64,000 bases of DNA from Mucilaginibacter sp. OK098 (GCF_900142915.1 NZ_FRCM01000001.1:1364001-1428000), one strand, 5' to 3'; positions 25,628 to 35,436 are shown, counted from the first letter of the stretch. The notes: generated from the letters alone by a model not told the origin. Numbers and translations: made by a program.

Positions 25628-26647
25628 ATGAGTAAAAAACTATCTATCAACGATATAGCTAATGAACTACATGTAGCAAAATCAACTGTTTCATTTATTT
25701 TGAACGGGAAGGCTAAAGAGAAAAGAATAAGTGATGAGCTGACAGAAAGGGTTTTAAAATTTGTTAAAGAAAAGGGATACCAGCCAAACCAGCTTGCAAA
25801 AAGCCTGAGCACCGGCAAAACAAAAATGATTTGTTTAATGGTTGAAAAGATCTCTGATTACTTCTTCTCACACATTGCCTTTCATTTAGAGGCGCTGGCT
25901 TATAAAAATGGATACAAGATAATTTATTGCAGCACCGAAAATGATCCTGAAAAAACAAGGCAATTAATCAGCTTATTGCGGGCACGATATGTCGACGGCT
26001 ATATTATTACCCCCCCGGCTGGTATTGAATCGGAAATTAAGGCATTGATAAGTGATAATTTACCGGTGGTGTTATTTGACCGCTATTTGCCGGATGTGCC
26101 TACTGATTACGTGGGCCTTGATAATTATAAAGGCACCTATGATGCCATTGAATTTTTAGTAAACACCGGGGCTAAAAAAATCGCACTCGTTACCCTGGCT
26201 TCTGATCAAACGCAGATGATTGAAAGACGAACAGGCTATTTAGCTGCTTTAAAGAAACACCAGCTTAAATCCTTAATTTTGAAAGTATCATTTGAAAATG
26301 ATACGGAAACAACTGTTAAACAATGCGTTCAATTCATTAAAGACAACCCTGCAGTAGACGCCATTGTATTTGCTACCAACTACCTTGCACTAAGCGGAAT
26401 AAAGGCCGTGAATGAATTAGGGCTGAATGTACCTAAGGATATTTCTATTATAGCCTTTGATGATCATGATGTTTTTAACATTTACAATCCCTCAATCAGT
26501 GCAATTGCGCAACCGTTGGACGAAATGGCGAAACAATTATTTAAAACACTCCTTGATAAACTCGAAAACAAAGTGCGCCTGAAAGATTTGAGTAAAGTTA
26601 TTATTCAGCCTGAATTGATATTAAGGGGCTCTACTAAACAAATTTAA
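25628..26647 (+). CDS. LacI-family transcriptional regulator
   Basis: 339 residues. The N-terminal HTH (LSINDIANELHVAKSTVSFILNGK) and hinge helix (YQPNQLAKSLSTGKT) are clear. The rest is a periplasmic-binding-protein-like effector domain (MICLMVEKISDYFFSHIAFHLE, DGYIITPPAG, VVLFDRYLPDVPTDYVGLDNYKGTYDA, IAFDDHDVFNIYNPSISAIAQPLDEM). It binds palindromic operators and is released or recruited by a sugar. It is transcribed away from the ROK-transporter genes, and the three CCGG-centred palindromes in this locus fit its expected site. Sole plus-strand gene of the sugar locus. Confidence 0.93.
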   Translation: MSKKLSINDIANELHVAKSTVSFILNGKAKEKRISDELTERVLKFVKEKGYQPNQLAKSLSTGKTKMICLMVEKISDYFFSHIAFHLEALAYKNGYKIIYCSTENDPEKTRQLISLLRARYVDGYIITPPAGIESEIKALISDNLPVVLFDRYLPDVPTDYVGLDNYKGTYDAIEFLVNTGAKKIALVTLASDQTQMIERRTGYLAALKKHQLKSLILKVSFENDTETTVKQCVQFIKDNPAVDAIVFATNYLALSGIKAVNELGLNVPKDISIIAFDDHDVFNIYNPSISAIAQPLDEMAKQLFKTLLDKLENKVRLKDLSKVIIQPELILRGSTKQI

Positions 26648-26765
26648 GCCGGGTTCAATTATCATCTGCCTTGTTTTTGTTGCATCGGCACGGGTACAAA
26701 TTATTATAAGAAGGAAAAAAATCAGCTAATTTCCTTATCCCATTGATCGTCCGATAAAATTTTTA

Positions 26766-28079
26766 TCAGATAGGAAAAATGCCAAGGAATTTCTTTTTCT
26801 TATGCAAGGGCTTCTTTTTATGAGAGAGCGGCTTCGTTACTGCTGATTTGGAAGTGTCTTTCTTTGCAGTATCTATTGCAGCGGCATGCTTTGTTTTATT
26901 TGCAATTGTATCTGGCGATACTTTCTTTTGCGACAGCGCAGAAGTATCTTTAGAAGGTAAGCTAAGGTTGCTTTTTACCGGCGACGTTTTAAACAGTCCA
27001 TAAGTTATTGAAGCTATTATGAGTAGAACCAGGCCTGCAAATAACGGTTTAGAAACATGAACCCTGTTTTTCTTAACAGCATCTGCCTGTTGATAGGTTA
27101 ACAGTTGCTGCTGCAACTTTTCATTTTCCAACCTTAATGCAATTATGGTATTTGCCGCGCCATCATTACTTTCAGAGATGGTGTTCTCAATAATTGCCTC
27201 ATTCAGCTCTGTTCCGTTAGCATACCGGTTATCGGGAGATTTTTCAAGGCATTTGGTAATTATTTGCAGCAGCCATGCCGGAACCTGCATCTCCTTTTCC
27301 TGTTGTAATGCTGACCAAGACTTCGGCAGGTTCTCCCTGCGCAATTCAAGCACATCGGGAACAGGTTTTTCAAGATGTGAGAGCATTACAGTATTCCGTG
27401 CAGTTTCTCCATTATCTTTTAAGGGGAAGGGCACCTGGCCTGCAAGTAATTCAAACAATATAACTCCATAACTGTAAATGTCCGTTTGGAACAGTATTTC
27501 TCCGTCACTTTGTTCAGGAGCCATAAATTCAATTGCGCCGGCATGGCGCATACTGCTTCGCCTTTGCTCGTCAGACATTACCGATAATCCAAAATCCAGC
27601 AATACATAATTCCCTGAGTGGATATTGAACTTTATATTATTGCTTTTAATATCGCCATGCTTCACTCCTACCTTATGGCAATGAGAAAGTGCGCAGGCAA
27701 GCTGATCGGCCAGCTTTATTACCTCCTTTATGGTAAATATTGCTTCATGCGGAGGTTTTAACAGTTCGCCAAGATCAGGGCCCTCTATAAATTCCATTTC
27801 TATAAATGGTAAGGAGCCGCTTTCCGTAATTCCCGAATTCAGGATCTTAACTACATTAGGATTGGGGATCTCATTTACCTTTCTCAGCTTTTCAACCTCG
27901 TTCAAAAAATTCCGGTAATTATGATCGTCCTTGCTCTCGCTGTGGATAGGTGTTGGTAATAGCTTAACAGCGCTGATGATAGGCCCTATTCGCTTGCCTT
28001 TATATACAGAGCCTTGTCCGCCCGTTCGCAGGGCACCCATGTTTTCCAGTCCTTCTGTTATAGTAAAAACTTTACTCAT
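26766..28079 (-). CDS. Membrane-anchored Hanks-type Ser/Thr protein kinase (copy 1)
   Basis: 437 residues. Kinase core about 10-290: Gly loop GGQGSVYKG (20-28), Lys39 in AVKLL, catalytic loop HGDIKSNN (Asp143), DFG at 162-164, then MAPEQ. The residue before the catalytic Asp is Gly instead of Arg, so this is a non-RD kinase, less dependent on activation-loop phosphorylation. A coiled segment (about 305-335) precedes one transmembrane helix (about 347-365), and the periplasmic tail is Lys/Ser/Thr-rich with no PASTA repeats. Last gene of the seven-gene operon; its ATG overlaps the FHA stop by 8 bp. Closely related to 35445-36728. Confidence 0.93.
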   Translation of the reverse strand: MSKVFTITEGLENMGALRTGGQGSVYKGKRIGPIISAVKLLPTPIHSESKDDHNYRNFLNEVEKLRKVNEIPNPNVVKILNSGITESGSLPFIEMEFIEGPDLGELLKPPHEAIFTIKEVIKLADQLACALSHCHKVGVKHGDIKSNNIKFNIHSGNYVLLDFGLSVMSDEQRRSSMRHAGAIEFMAPEQSDGEILFQTDIYSYGVILFELLAGQVPFPLKDNGETARNTVMLSHLEKPVPDVLELRRENLPKSWSALQQEKEMQVPAWLLQIITKCLEKSPDNRYANGTELNEAIIENTISESNDGAANTIIALRLENEKLQQQLLTYQQADAVKKNRVHVSKPLFAGLVLLIIASITYGLFKTSPVKSNLSLPSKDTSALSQKKVSPDTIANKTKHAAAIDTAKKDTSKSAVTKPLSHKKKPLHKKKKFLGIFPI

Positions 28080-28869
28080 CCTCCTTTGCTGATGAATGAT
28101 AGCTGAATTCTAAAACCGCCGATTCACCCAGAATAACCTGGTCGCCCTCGTTCAACTTATGGCCAATGTGAGTTGAATGCAGCTTAATCAAATTTTCATT
28201 GCCGATGGATTTGATCTTGATCTTATTGCCGGGTGGAATCCCCCCTTCATCAGCATAAAGTATAAAACAACCATCATCGTTATTCCATTCTATGTGCGCA
28301 TGCTGCCTGCTTATAAATTTATTACTTTCATTTTTACTATTACCAGGGAATGCAATTTGATTCAGCCTGAAAAATCCATCATTTACCTGTGCTTTACTTT
28401 CGCGCCCTATGTTGATCTTGCCGTCAGACGGGGTTATCTCATATTCGGCCTTTTCTGCTTCACCATTTAATACCTTTACGAATGCCGAAAGCGATCTTTG
28501 AATATTATGATCTTTCGTCCGGATAAATATAGCGGCGTTCAGTGCATCCGCTTTAATGGCTTCAGCTGGAAATTCTTCATTAAAGTTAATTTCCAACACC
28601 CAGTTTTCAGGCAGGCCCAATGCAAAATCATCAGCTATCCTTTGAATCTCATCTTTAAATTTGTCCTTTTCTTCCAGGTAAACTACTGCCTCGTACAGAT
28701 GTTTTTCGGCAGCGTCAGCGCTTATAAAAAGATGAATTCCTTTAATATGACGTCCCTCGCCTCCTTCTGATTTTTGTAATTGCTCTTTCACCAGGCGAAG
28801 CAGTGCGTCACGCATCCCTTTTACATCCTGCGGAGCTTTGTCATCTTTTCGTTTAAATATATCAAACAT
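28072..28869 (-). CDS. FHA-domain phosphothreonine-binding protein
   Basis: 265 residues, cytoplasmic. The N-terminal about 130 residues resemble the helical/beta FhaA-type N-domain in size and position (MFDIFKRKDDK start, LLRLVKEQLQKSEGG), though the family match is not certain. The FHA fold is about 145-260 with INIGRESKAQV, FISRQHAHIEW and the closing LNEGDQVILGESAVLEF, giving the phosphate-binding GR, SR and H residues. It should dock a phosphothreonine made by the operon kinases. It lies between the SEDS-PBP fusion (26 bp upstream) and kinase copy 1 (overlapping). Confidence 0.9.
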   Translation of the reverse strand: MFDIFKRKDDKAPQDVKGMRDALLRLVKEQLQKSEGGEGRHIKGIHLFISADAAEKHLYEAVVYLEEKDKFKDEIQRIADDFALGLPENWVLEINFNEEFPAEAIKADALNAAIFIRTKDHNIQRSLSAFVKVLNGEAEKAEYEITPSDGKINIGRESKAQVNDGFFRLNQIAFPGNSKNESNKFISRQHAHIEWNNDDGCFILYADEGGIPPGNKIKIKSIGNENLIKLHSTHIGHKLNEGDQVILGESAVLEFSYHSSAKEDE

Positions 28870-28895
28870 ATCAACCTTTAATTATTTGAATATAA

Positions 28896-31800
28896 CTATT
28901 CATCTGCCGTTCCTGTTTCATCTGCAGGAACAATACTTTTAATATACCCTTCTTTGATCAATAAAGGGATCACATGTTGCCCGGCAAGCCTTACCGCATC
29001 AGATGATCCCCGGGTTGATTCAACCCTGATACAAACAACAATATTGCCTTTACCCTTTGCCATTGGCGCAAAAAACACATACCACCCATCATTAATACTA
29101 ATCCCTTTCCAGATCCTTTCGGGTGTCCCTGTTTTACCGGCTACCTTTAAACCAAGGATCGGCTCTTTTGGTGCACTTTGCTCAATCATGTATTTGGTAA
29201 GTAACGCAGCGTATCGTGGGTCATTTGCCAGTTTAATGCTGCCTTTAACCGGCTGCAGCGTATCATTTACCTTTAAAACAAACCGGTTGGCAACCAACGC
29301 ACCATTGTTGGCTACGCTTGATACCAGCCTTGCTACAGCAGCCGGTGTTGCAATAAGCTCACCCTGTCCCCATGCCATACCCGAAATTCCTTTTGCGCGT
29401 GTTTTATGAATATTGTTCGGGTCGTATCTCGGTTTGGTGTTAAACTCAGTTTTGCGCCATAGCTCGCGCCATTTTTCTTCCTGGTCAAGGTTCTCAGGTT
29501 TCTTGTTGTAAAAATACCCGCCAACTCCATGAAGGAACATCCCGGCTTTTAAATACAACGTAGCCATATCTTCCTGCAAATGTTCCTCGTTCGCCAGCTT
29601 AATAAAGTATACGTTATTTGATTTGGCAATCGCCCGCTCTAAACTGATCACCCCGGTTTCATCCGGTTCAATGCCTTTGGTGCGGATCCTTTCTTCGGTG
29701 CTTACATGAAACTTTACATCATTGGCGGCAAGGCCCAGCTTATTAAAGGATGCCATAGCCGTTAAAACCTTTGCCGTTGAGCCAGGCTGGGTGGCATAAG
29801 TAAAACCAAGATCGCTGGTTGTGATCCATTGCGATAATTTATTTTGTTCTGCAACAGGCATGGTCAGTTGGTCGTAATTATGAACAGGCGGCAAAGGATA
29901 AACAGCAGATGCAAGCACATCTCCCGTTGTCGCCTGCATAACCACTACCGATACCCGGTTATCATTTAGCGAAGTATCTGCCGCAATTGATCTTTGAATA
30001 CCTGTTTGAAGCTCAGCGTCCATAGTAAGCTGCACATCGCGGTTCCTTTTCTTGAAAGCTTCAACATCGGCGCTGTTTATGCCGGCAATAAGCAGGGGCG
30101 CCAGCGCACTATAATCCTTTTTGCTTACCGACATTTCTTTTACACCAATTGGCAAAAAGCGATCTTCCCTGAAACGGCTGGCATGTACATTATAGGTACT
30201 TGTTGGCATTTTAAAGCCCCGTAATTCGGCAGCGTGTTCGTATTCGGCAAAATACCCGTTAGTACTGCCGTTAAAAACGCCGGTATTAACATCGCCTACC
30301 CAAAAAAACATTTGGTCTTCAAACGGGTAATACCGGGTGAGGCGTTTATGCATGGCTGAATCTAGGTCATAATGTTCTGCCCCGGCTGCATTTAACAGGT
30401 TCTCCTGTTTCCTGATCAGGTTTGGATTGCTGGTAGCTAATATTCGCCCATGCCGGTCATAAAGCGTGCCAGCCTGCAACTTATTCATTAAAATAGCAAG
30501 GCGCGGGTTATAGCTAAACATTCGCCCACCACTCCTGTCGGCCACCAATGCCGGCTTTACTATCCATTTTTTACTGTCGAACAAGTACCCGGAGATATTG
30601 ACTATCAACAGTAAAACACCTATACAGGCAGCTAATAACGCAGGCACTAAATTCCGGTCCTGCTGTTTGGTGATAAAAGCCATTTGAACAGGTGTACCTT
30701 TAACCATTGAAGCGGATAATAAGAACCCGGCGGCTAAAAAATTAGCGACCAAAGATGATCCGCCATAGCTCTCAAACGGCAATGCTACGCCAGATAATGG
30801 TAAAGCACCGGTTGATCCGCCCGCTATCAGTAAAAACTGCATAAAGGTACAGATCCCTATCCCCGCACATAAATAAAACAGGAAAGGTGTCCCGGTTTGC
30901 CTGCCTACAATAATTGATCTGTGCAGGTATAATAAAAACAACAGGAAGATACTTACAATTCCTGTCCATCCAAAGCTTTCGCCAATGGCCGGTAATATCA
31001 TATCGGTATGCGCCTCCGGTATAGTTTTCGCAAAACTCTCGCCTATTCCCTGCCCGGAGATGCCTCCGCCAGACATGGCCCAAAGCCCGTTCGCTACCTG
31101 GTCTCCGCCGTAAACCTCGTTATTCCAGGCATCCTGCCATATGGCTTTACGGTCAACCAATCGTTGCACGGGGCCGGGAATTAATTTATCTATGTGGGGG
31201 ATCTTATCTATGGTTAAAAACCCCGATATAATTATCAAAGCCATTATAGCCGATTCACTCAGGGTTTTCCGTTTTGATAAAAAAACAAACAATACCATGG
31301 CCGTGGTAAGTATAGTGGAGAGCCATACGTTTTTAAAGATCCAGGATACCAGCACATAAAACACAACAGCAACTGTCATAAACATAAAATCACCCCTTGA
31401 AAAAGAGAACAGGATGATAAAAGTAAAACAGATCACTATTGCAGGGCCCATATCACCAAGCAACAGGAACAGTAACAGTGTAAAGGCAATTGATATTACT
31501 GCAAAAGAAAAGAACGACCATCTTTTTTTCCAGCTAGTATATTCACTGATAAATTTTTCATTTGCCGCAAAAAACCCGGCTAAAAACATAATTACCAGGT
31601 ATTTAACTATCTCGCTGGGCTGAAAACCAAACAGGTTAACTTTTACACCGCTGCCTTCCGGGCCTGATCCAAAACGAATGGTCAGTAGCAGCAATGTCAT
31701 AGCCAGAACAATCCATGGCCATCCGTTTGCCGCCTTGCGGTTATTTTTAAAAACTAACATCCGGTATATGCCGGAATCAGAAGTAAAACGACGGAGGTTA

Positions 31801-32960
31801 AATTGTAACAACAGTATCATCACCACAAATCCAATCCCCAGGTAAACCAGGGAATCTTTTGCAAGAAAACGGTCGCGCAATGGGTCCTGCAAACTTAACA
31901 GGGTTAAAAAAGAGATGCCTGTTAGTATCATGATCAAAGGCAAAATAACCTGATCGGCAGCCGGGAATTTCCAGCTTAACAATAAATGGAGGATAAGAAA
32001 GCATGCAAAAAAGGTAACCACAATTATCAAATACCATAAATTGAATTCAGATGGCATGCGAATGATCAAAGCTTTTTCTTTTTTAAGGATGCTGAAATCT
32101 TTCGATCCTAAAAGCCTGATGGTATGTGGCGACTGGTGAAAAGTAAAGGATTCATCTTTATCAAGATTCTCTGTACCCAATGATTTACCGAATTGAAAAC
32201 CAGGCTGCAGCGGCAAAATTTCAAATGCTTTATTTTCGGGCAGATTCTTAAAAGTAAATGCACCTTGCGCATCGGTACGGGCAAATGCGGTTAGCGATTG
32301 CAGGTGCACCTTGCCCTGTGCATCAGAAACATAAGTGATTTTATAACCATTACCCAATTTATCCTGGGTTTTTACCTGGTCGCTTTCTTCATCGTTATAA
32401 AGGCTGTCTTGCGGCAATATCATTTGCAGCCTTATCAGCACGCCCGCAACCGGGGAAGTTTTGTTCAGGATAACTCCGGAAATATTATAGCCGGTCAACC
32501 CTACATCATTTACAGCAGGCAAAGCCGGCGGATTATCTTTTTCCTGCGTAAAACGAACAGAATCATCTCCTGTGTAACCTAATAACGTACGGGAGACCTC
32601 CACCCTATCCTTAAATGATCTTCCGCCACGGCTAAAAGCGTCATCAGCATCTACATAATAGGCGTGTTTGTTTAACTCACCAATATTATCAAACTTACTC
32701 CCGGTTTTGTATTTTGCAGCAACAACGCTTTCAACAAGGTCAATATCTTTGGCGTCATCAAAATAGTATCCTTTTTCAAGCAGCCTTCGTAAATTTTGTG
32801 CAGGGTTTGCGGCGTTAAGGTTAACCATGGTACCATCTTTAAGCCGTTGGTCAACATCGGTAAAGTTCTGTTGCAATACCAAAAACAGGCGGACAAATAA
32901 CAAACCCAGCAGTATGGCTGAAAGCAAAAGAAATAAACCTTCTTTTTTTCTTGATCCCAT
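28896..32960 (-). CDS. Fused SEDS glycosyltransferase (FtsW/RodA) and class B PBP transpeptidase
   Basis: 1354 residues. Residues 1-300: N-terminal membrane anchor and an exported domain with a carboxypeptidase-regulatory-like segment (ISGVILNKTSPVAGVLIRLQ, TDAQGAFTFKNLP). About 305-785: multi-pass SEDS domain with FGFQPSEIVKYLVIMFLA, PEAHTDMILPAIGESFGWTG and LPFESYGGSS. About 785-1345: one more anchor, then the PBP: Ser1061/Lys1064 in PGSTAK, SNN at 1114-1116 and KTG at 1276-1278, all present. SEDS proteins polymerise lipid II and class B PBPs cross-link it; normally they are two proteins in a complex. Here both reactions are in one chain, in an operon with kinases, phosphatase and FHA proteins. 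Confidence 0.95.
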   Translation of the reverse strand: MGSRKKEGLFLLLSAILLGLLFVRLFLVLQQNFTDVDQRLKDGTMVNLNAANPAQNLRRLLEKGYYFDDAKDIDLVESVVAAKYKTGSKFDNIGELNKHAYYVDADDAFSRGGRSFKDRVEVSRTLLGYTGDDSVRFTQEKDNPPALPAVNDVGLTGYNISGVILNKTSPVAGVLIRLQMILPQDSLYNDEESDQVKTQDKLGNGYKITYVSDAQGKVHLQSLTAFARTDAQGAFTFKNLPENKAFEILPLQPGFQFGKSLGTENLDKDESFTFHQSPHTIRLLGSKDFSILKKEKALIIRMPSEFNLWYLIIVVTFFACFLILHLLLSWKFPAADQVILPLIMILTGISFLTLLSLQDPLRDRFLAKDSLVYLGIGFVVMILLLQFNLRRFTSDSGIYRMLVFKNNRKAANGWPWIVLAMTLLLLTIRFGSGPEGSGVKVNLFGFQPSEIVKYLVIMFLAGFFAANEKFISEYTSWKKRWSFFSFAVISIAFTLLLFLLLGDMGPAIVICFTFIILFSFSRGDFMFMTVAVVFYVLVSWIFKNVWLSTILTTAMVLFVFLSKRKTLSESAIMALIIISGFLTIDKIPHIDKLIPGPVQRLVDRKAIWQDAWNNEVYGGDQVANGLWAMSGGGISGQGIGESFAKTIPEAHTDMILPAIGESFGWTGIVSIFLLFLLYLHRSIIVGRQTGTPFLFYLCAGIGICTFMQFLLIAGGSTGALPLSGVALPFESYGGSSLVANFLAAGFLLSASMVKGTPVQMAFITKQQDRNLVPALLAACIGVLLLIVNISGYLFDSKKWIVKPALVADRSGGRMFSYNPRLAILMNKLQAGTLYDRHGRILATSNPNLIRKQENLLNAAGAEHYDLDSAMHKRLTRYYPFEDQMFFWVGDVNTGVFNGSTNGYFAEYEHAAELRGFKMPTSTYNVHASRFREDRFLPIGVKEMSVSKKDYSALAPLLIAGINSADVEAFKKRNRDVQLTMDAELQTGIQRSIAADTSLNDNRVSVVVMQATTGDVLASAVYPLPPVHNYDQLTMPVAEQNKLSQWITTSDLGFTYATQPGSTAKVLTAMASFNKLGLAANDVKFHVSTEERIRTKGIEPDETGVISLERAIAKSNNVYFIKLANEEHLQEDMATLYLKAGMFLHGVGGYFYNKKPENLDQEEKWRELWRKTEFNTKPRYDPNNIHKTRAKGISGMAWGQGELIATPAAVARLVSSVANNGALVANRFVLKVNDTLQPVKGSIKLANDPRYAALLTKYMIEQSAPKEPILGLKVAGKTGTPERIWKGISINDGWYVFFAPMAKGKGNIVVCIRVESTRGSSDAVRLAGQHVIPLLIKEGYIKSIVPADETGTADE

Positions 32961-32961
32961 G

Positions 32962-34389
32962 CTACTTTTTATTGCTAACAGGTAAGGAGTCCGCTTTTAT
33001 TACCAGGTAAGGTAATTTACCGCTGATATATTTTTTATCCGCAAAAGCCAGCTCGTTTTGAAGACTTTGCTTACAATTTACAAACCGTACATTTTTCAAT
33101 TCCACCGCATTGTTAGCAAGTGAGATCCCTGTATTAAAATTGACAAACGATAAACTATCCAAAACAATGCTTTTGCATTTTGCAGACAGCTTAATTGCCG
33201 CCCCGGTATACCCTGAATCGCTTTGAAACACGATATGGCCTTTGGCTTTAATCAGCAGGCTGTCGCGATTAATTCTTATAGCATCATTAATAATAATGGG
33301 GGTTTTATATGCGGTATCCGAAAGGATCAGAACGTTACCTTTTAAATTATCAACCGCCTTTTGCAGTTTAAGCTGCAGCGGATCAGCAGGTTTACTAACA
33401 ACTACTATAGGTTGTTTACCGGGGATAATGTCTTGCTCTTTACTTTGAAGGTACAGGTACACCGTGCTTGCCAAAAATATCAGTGCTAAAACAGAAAGCA
33501 CCGCAATAATACCTTTATTGCTTTTGGGTACAGGCGGCTCAGCCTCATCGTCCCTTGTAGGTTGCCCGCTTGCCCAGCCTATGGGTTCAGGTGAAGCAGG
33601 TTCCCGTTGCTTAATAGCTGTTGCCGCATGTTGTTGTGGCACCTTATCATTATGCACAAGCACCACAGTAACATTATCCTTCCCGCCATTACGGTTAGCG
33701 GCATCAATAAGTTCCTTGCCTTTTTGTTTTAACGGGACCTCTTTGGTCAAAATCGCAGTGATTTCTGCACTGCCAAGCATATCAGTTAAACCATCGCTGC
33801 ATAACAGCAGCATATCGCCGGAAAGAAAAGGTGATTGCCCGGTTTCTATATAATCCGTATTTTTTCCTAAATGGCTTTCAAACCCAAGGGCTTTGTTGAT
33901 CTCGTTGCGCTTGGGATGATTCATTGCTTCTTCTTCTGATAACCTGCCTGATTCTTCGAGGAACCCAACGAATGACTGGTCGTGAGAGATCTTCACCAAT
34001 GAATTATCTCTTAGCAGATATAGCCGGGTATCGCCAACATGAGCGTAGTAGAACTGGTTGTTCGCAATATCGGCAAGTGCCAGCGTCGAAACGCAGCTCA
34101 TTTGTGCGTACTCCTTATTAAGCTGTTTTTGTTCTATAATCCGCTCATTAGCCAATTCAAAACAATCAATGATCATTGATATAACATCGCCGGATGGTTT
34201 TTCCAAACGCTTAAGGATTGCTTCGCGGGCTAATCCAGCGGCTACTTCTCCGCCTGCATACCCGCCTACGCCATCTATTACACAAGCAATTATAAAGCGA
34301 TTTTCCGCACCCTGTCGGGCAATAAAGGCATCTTCGTTATTTTGCCGCTCTTTACCGGTATCAGTTATGCCAAAATATTGATCAGTCAT
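32962..34389 (-). CDS. PP2C-family Ser/Thr phosphatase with transmembrane helix and beta-helix-like outer domain
   Basis: 475 residues. The PP2C domain (1-250) keeps the metal-binding motifs: NNEDAF (Asp20), IDGVGG (Asp39), HVGDTRLYLL, SDGLTDML and GGKDNVTVVLV. A Pro-rich linker leads to one transmembrane helix (about 290-312). The outer part (about 330-475) has LLIKAKGHIVFQSDSGYTGAAIKL, SIVLDSLSFVNFNTGISLANNAVELKNVRFVNC, a pattern like pectate-lyase beta-helix rungs. It should reverse the operon kinases, and the outer domain may sense cell wall. Its stop is one base from the start of the SEDS-PBP gene and its start overlaps the small peptide gene. Confidence 0.92.
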   Translation of the reverse strand: MTDQYFGITDTGKERQNNEDAFIARQGAENRFIIACVIDGVGGYAGGEVAAGLAREAILKRLEKPSGDVISMIIDCFELANERIIEQKQLNKEYAQMSCVSTLALADIANNQFYYAHVGDTRLYLLRDNSLVKISHDQSFVGFLEESGRLSEEEAMNHPKRNEINKALGFESHLGKNTDYIETGQSPFLSGDMLLLCSDGLTDMLGSAEITAILTKEVPLKQKGKELIDAANRNGGKDNVTVVLVHNDKVPQQHAATAIKQREPASPEPIGWASGQPTRDDEAEPPVPKSNKGIIAVLSVLALIFLASTVYLYLQSKEQDIIPGKQPIVVVSKPADPLQLKLQKAVDNLKGNVLILSDTAYKTPIIINDAIRINRDSLLIKAKGHIVFQSDSGYTGAAIKLSAKCKSIVLDSLSFVNFNTGISLANNAVELKNVRFVNCKQSLQNELAFADKKYISGKLPYLVIKADSLPVSNKK

Positions 34390-34480
34390 TTTGTTTACGG
34401 GATTTTTTAATTTCTAAAAAATGAGTTGCCAGCAATGCAGTACAAACTGCCAGTAGCCCCACCGATAAAATTTGCGACAT
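34382..34480 (-). CDS. 32-residue single-pass membrane peptide
   Basis: A short ORF: MSQILSVGLLAVCTALLATH, then FLEIKKSRKQND and stop. It has one hydrophobic helix (3-22) and a positively charged tail, so it would sit in the inner membrane with the tail in the cytoplasm. It starts 5 bp after the FHA-like gene stops, and its stop overlaps the phosphatase start by 8 bp, which suggests translational coupling. The tight packing on both sides argues that it is translated. Role unknown; a small partner of the phosphatase or polymerase is a fair guess. Confidence 0.6.
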   Translation of the reverse strand: MSQILSVGLLAVCTALLATHFLEIKKSRKQND

Positions 34481-34485
34481 ATGAG

Positions 34486-35436
34486 CTATGATTTAAATAA
34501 ATTAACGCCTACTATACCGTTCAATAATATTTTAGAGTTTACAGGAAGCTCAACCCATGATGGTGCGTTCACATCGCTTCGGATTATTTCCTGTTCATTC
34601 AGGATAGTTAATTCACCAAAGGATGCCAGGTAAAATTTCCCGTCAGATTTATTGAACCTGATTCGCAGGTGCGGCGTATTCACCCATTCAGTAGGAATTT
34701 TAAATATGTTTGAATCTTCCCTTTGTTCATCCTCGCCCGATACAATTATTTCATCATCATTCATTATGTACTCCACCTTTTTTCCGGCAAATTGTTTTTC
34801 AGGCAGGATGGTTTCAAACCTGGCGTGGTATTTTTTGCCGGGTTTTACAGCCCCTTTCTCATCATAATCCAAATCCTCCATATAAGGGAGCTCATAATAT
34901 CCTTCGCTATAATAGTTGAAGCTTTTAAGCACATCCTCGCTTATATCAAACGTTTGCGCGATGCCCGTTTGGCGGGGGATAAATGTTACCCGCAGGTTCT
35001 CTTCTTTTTTATTGCTCCCCGGCAGCAGCTTGCCGATAAAACCAATATCACCCCTGGCATAGTCCGGATGTGAAACCAGCCTGAACACCCATTTTGAGCT
35101 GGAAGGCACAACCGTTTTACCGGCCGCACGGTACTGGCCTAATAACTCATAAAACTTTTTTACCGTTTCGTTTACAATTAGGCCCAATAAACCCTGCTTA
35201 TTATCTATAAACTCCTTATAATCTTCCGAGTTAAAGCTGATGATATACTCATGGTAAAATACAATCCTGTCCGCAAACGAGAGCTGACGGACTGAATCAG
35301 TAAATTTTGCAATTACGTAATTGTAAACATCATCAGGGGTTAGTATAACCTGTTTCTTTGATTTACCATTATCAGGGTTGGTTAAAAACCAGTCCTGTAT
35401 CCCCATACGCTGCCAGATAGAAGTTTTTTGATCCAT
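34486..35436 (-). CDS. Operon protein of unknown family, possible degenerate FHA fold at C-terminus
   Basis: 316 residues, acidic, no signal or membrane segment. The N-terminal half (QLSFADRIVFYHEYIISFNSEDYKEFIDNKQG, VVPSSSKWVFRLVSHPD) is not a family I know. The last 85 residues (TPHLRIRFNKSDGKFYLASFGELTILNEQEI, WVELPVNSKILLNGIVGVNLF) have the strand pattern of an FHA beta-sandwich but lack the GR/S/H phosphate-binding residues. It sits between kinase copy 2 (8 bp) and the small membrane peptide (5 bp), so it is an integral part of the operon, perhaps a scaffold. Confidence 0.65.
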   Translation of the reverse strand: MDQKTSIWQRMGIQDWFLTNPDNGKSKKQVILTPDDVYNYVIAKFTDSVRQLSFADRIVFYHEYIISFNSEDYKEFIDNKQGLLGLIVNETVKKFYELLGQYRAAGKTVVPSSSKWVFRLVSHPDYARGDIGFIGKLLPGSNKKEENLRVTFIPRQTGIAQTFDISEDVLKSFNYYSEGYYELPYMEDLDYDEKGAVKPGKKYHARFETILPEKQFAGKKVEYIMNDDEIIVSGEDEQREDSNIFKIPTEWVNTPHLRIRFNKSDGKFYLASFGELTILNEQEIIRSDVNAPSWVELPVNSKILLNGIVGVNLFKS

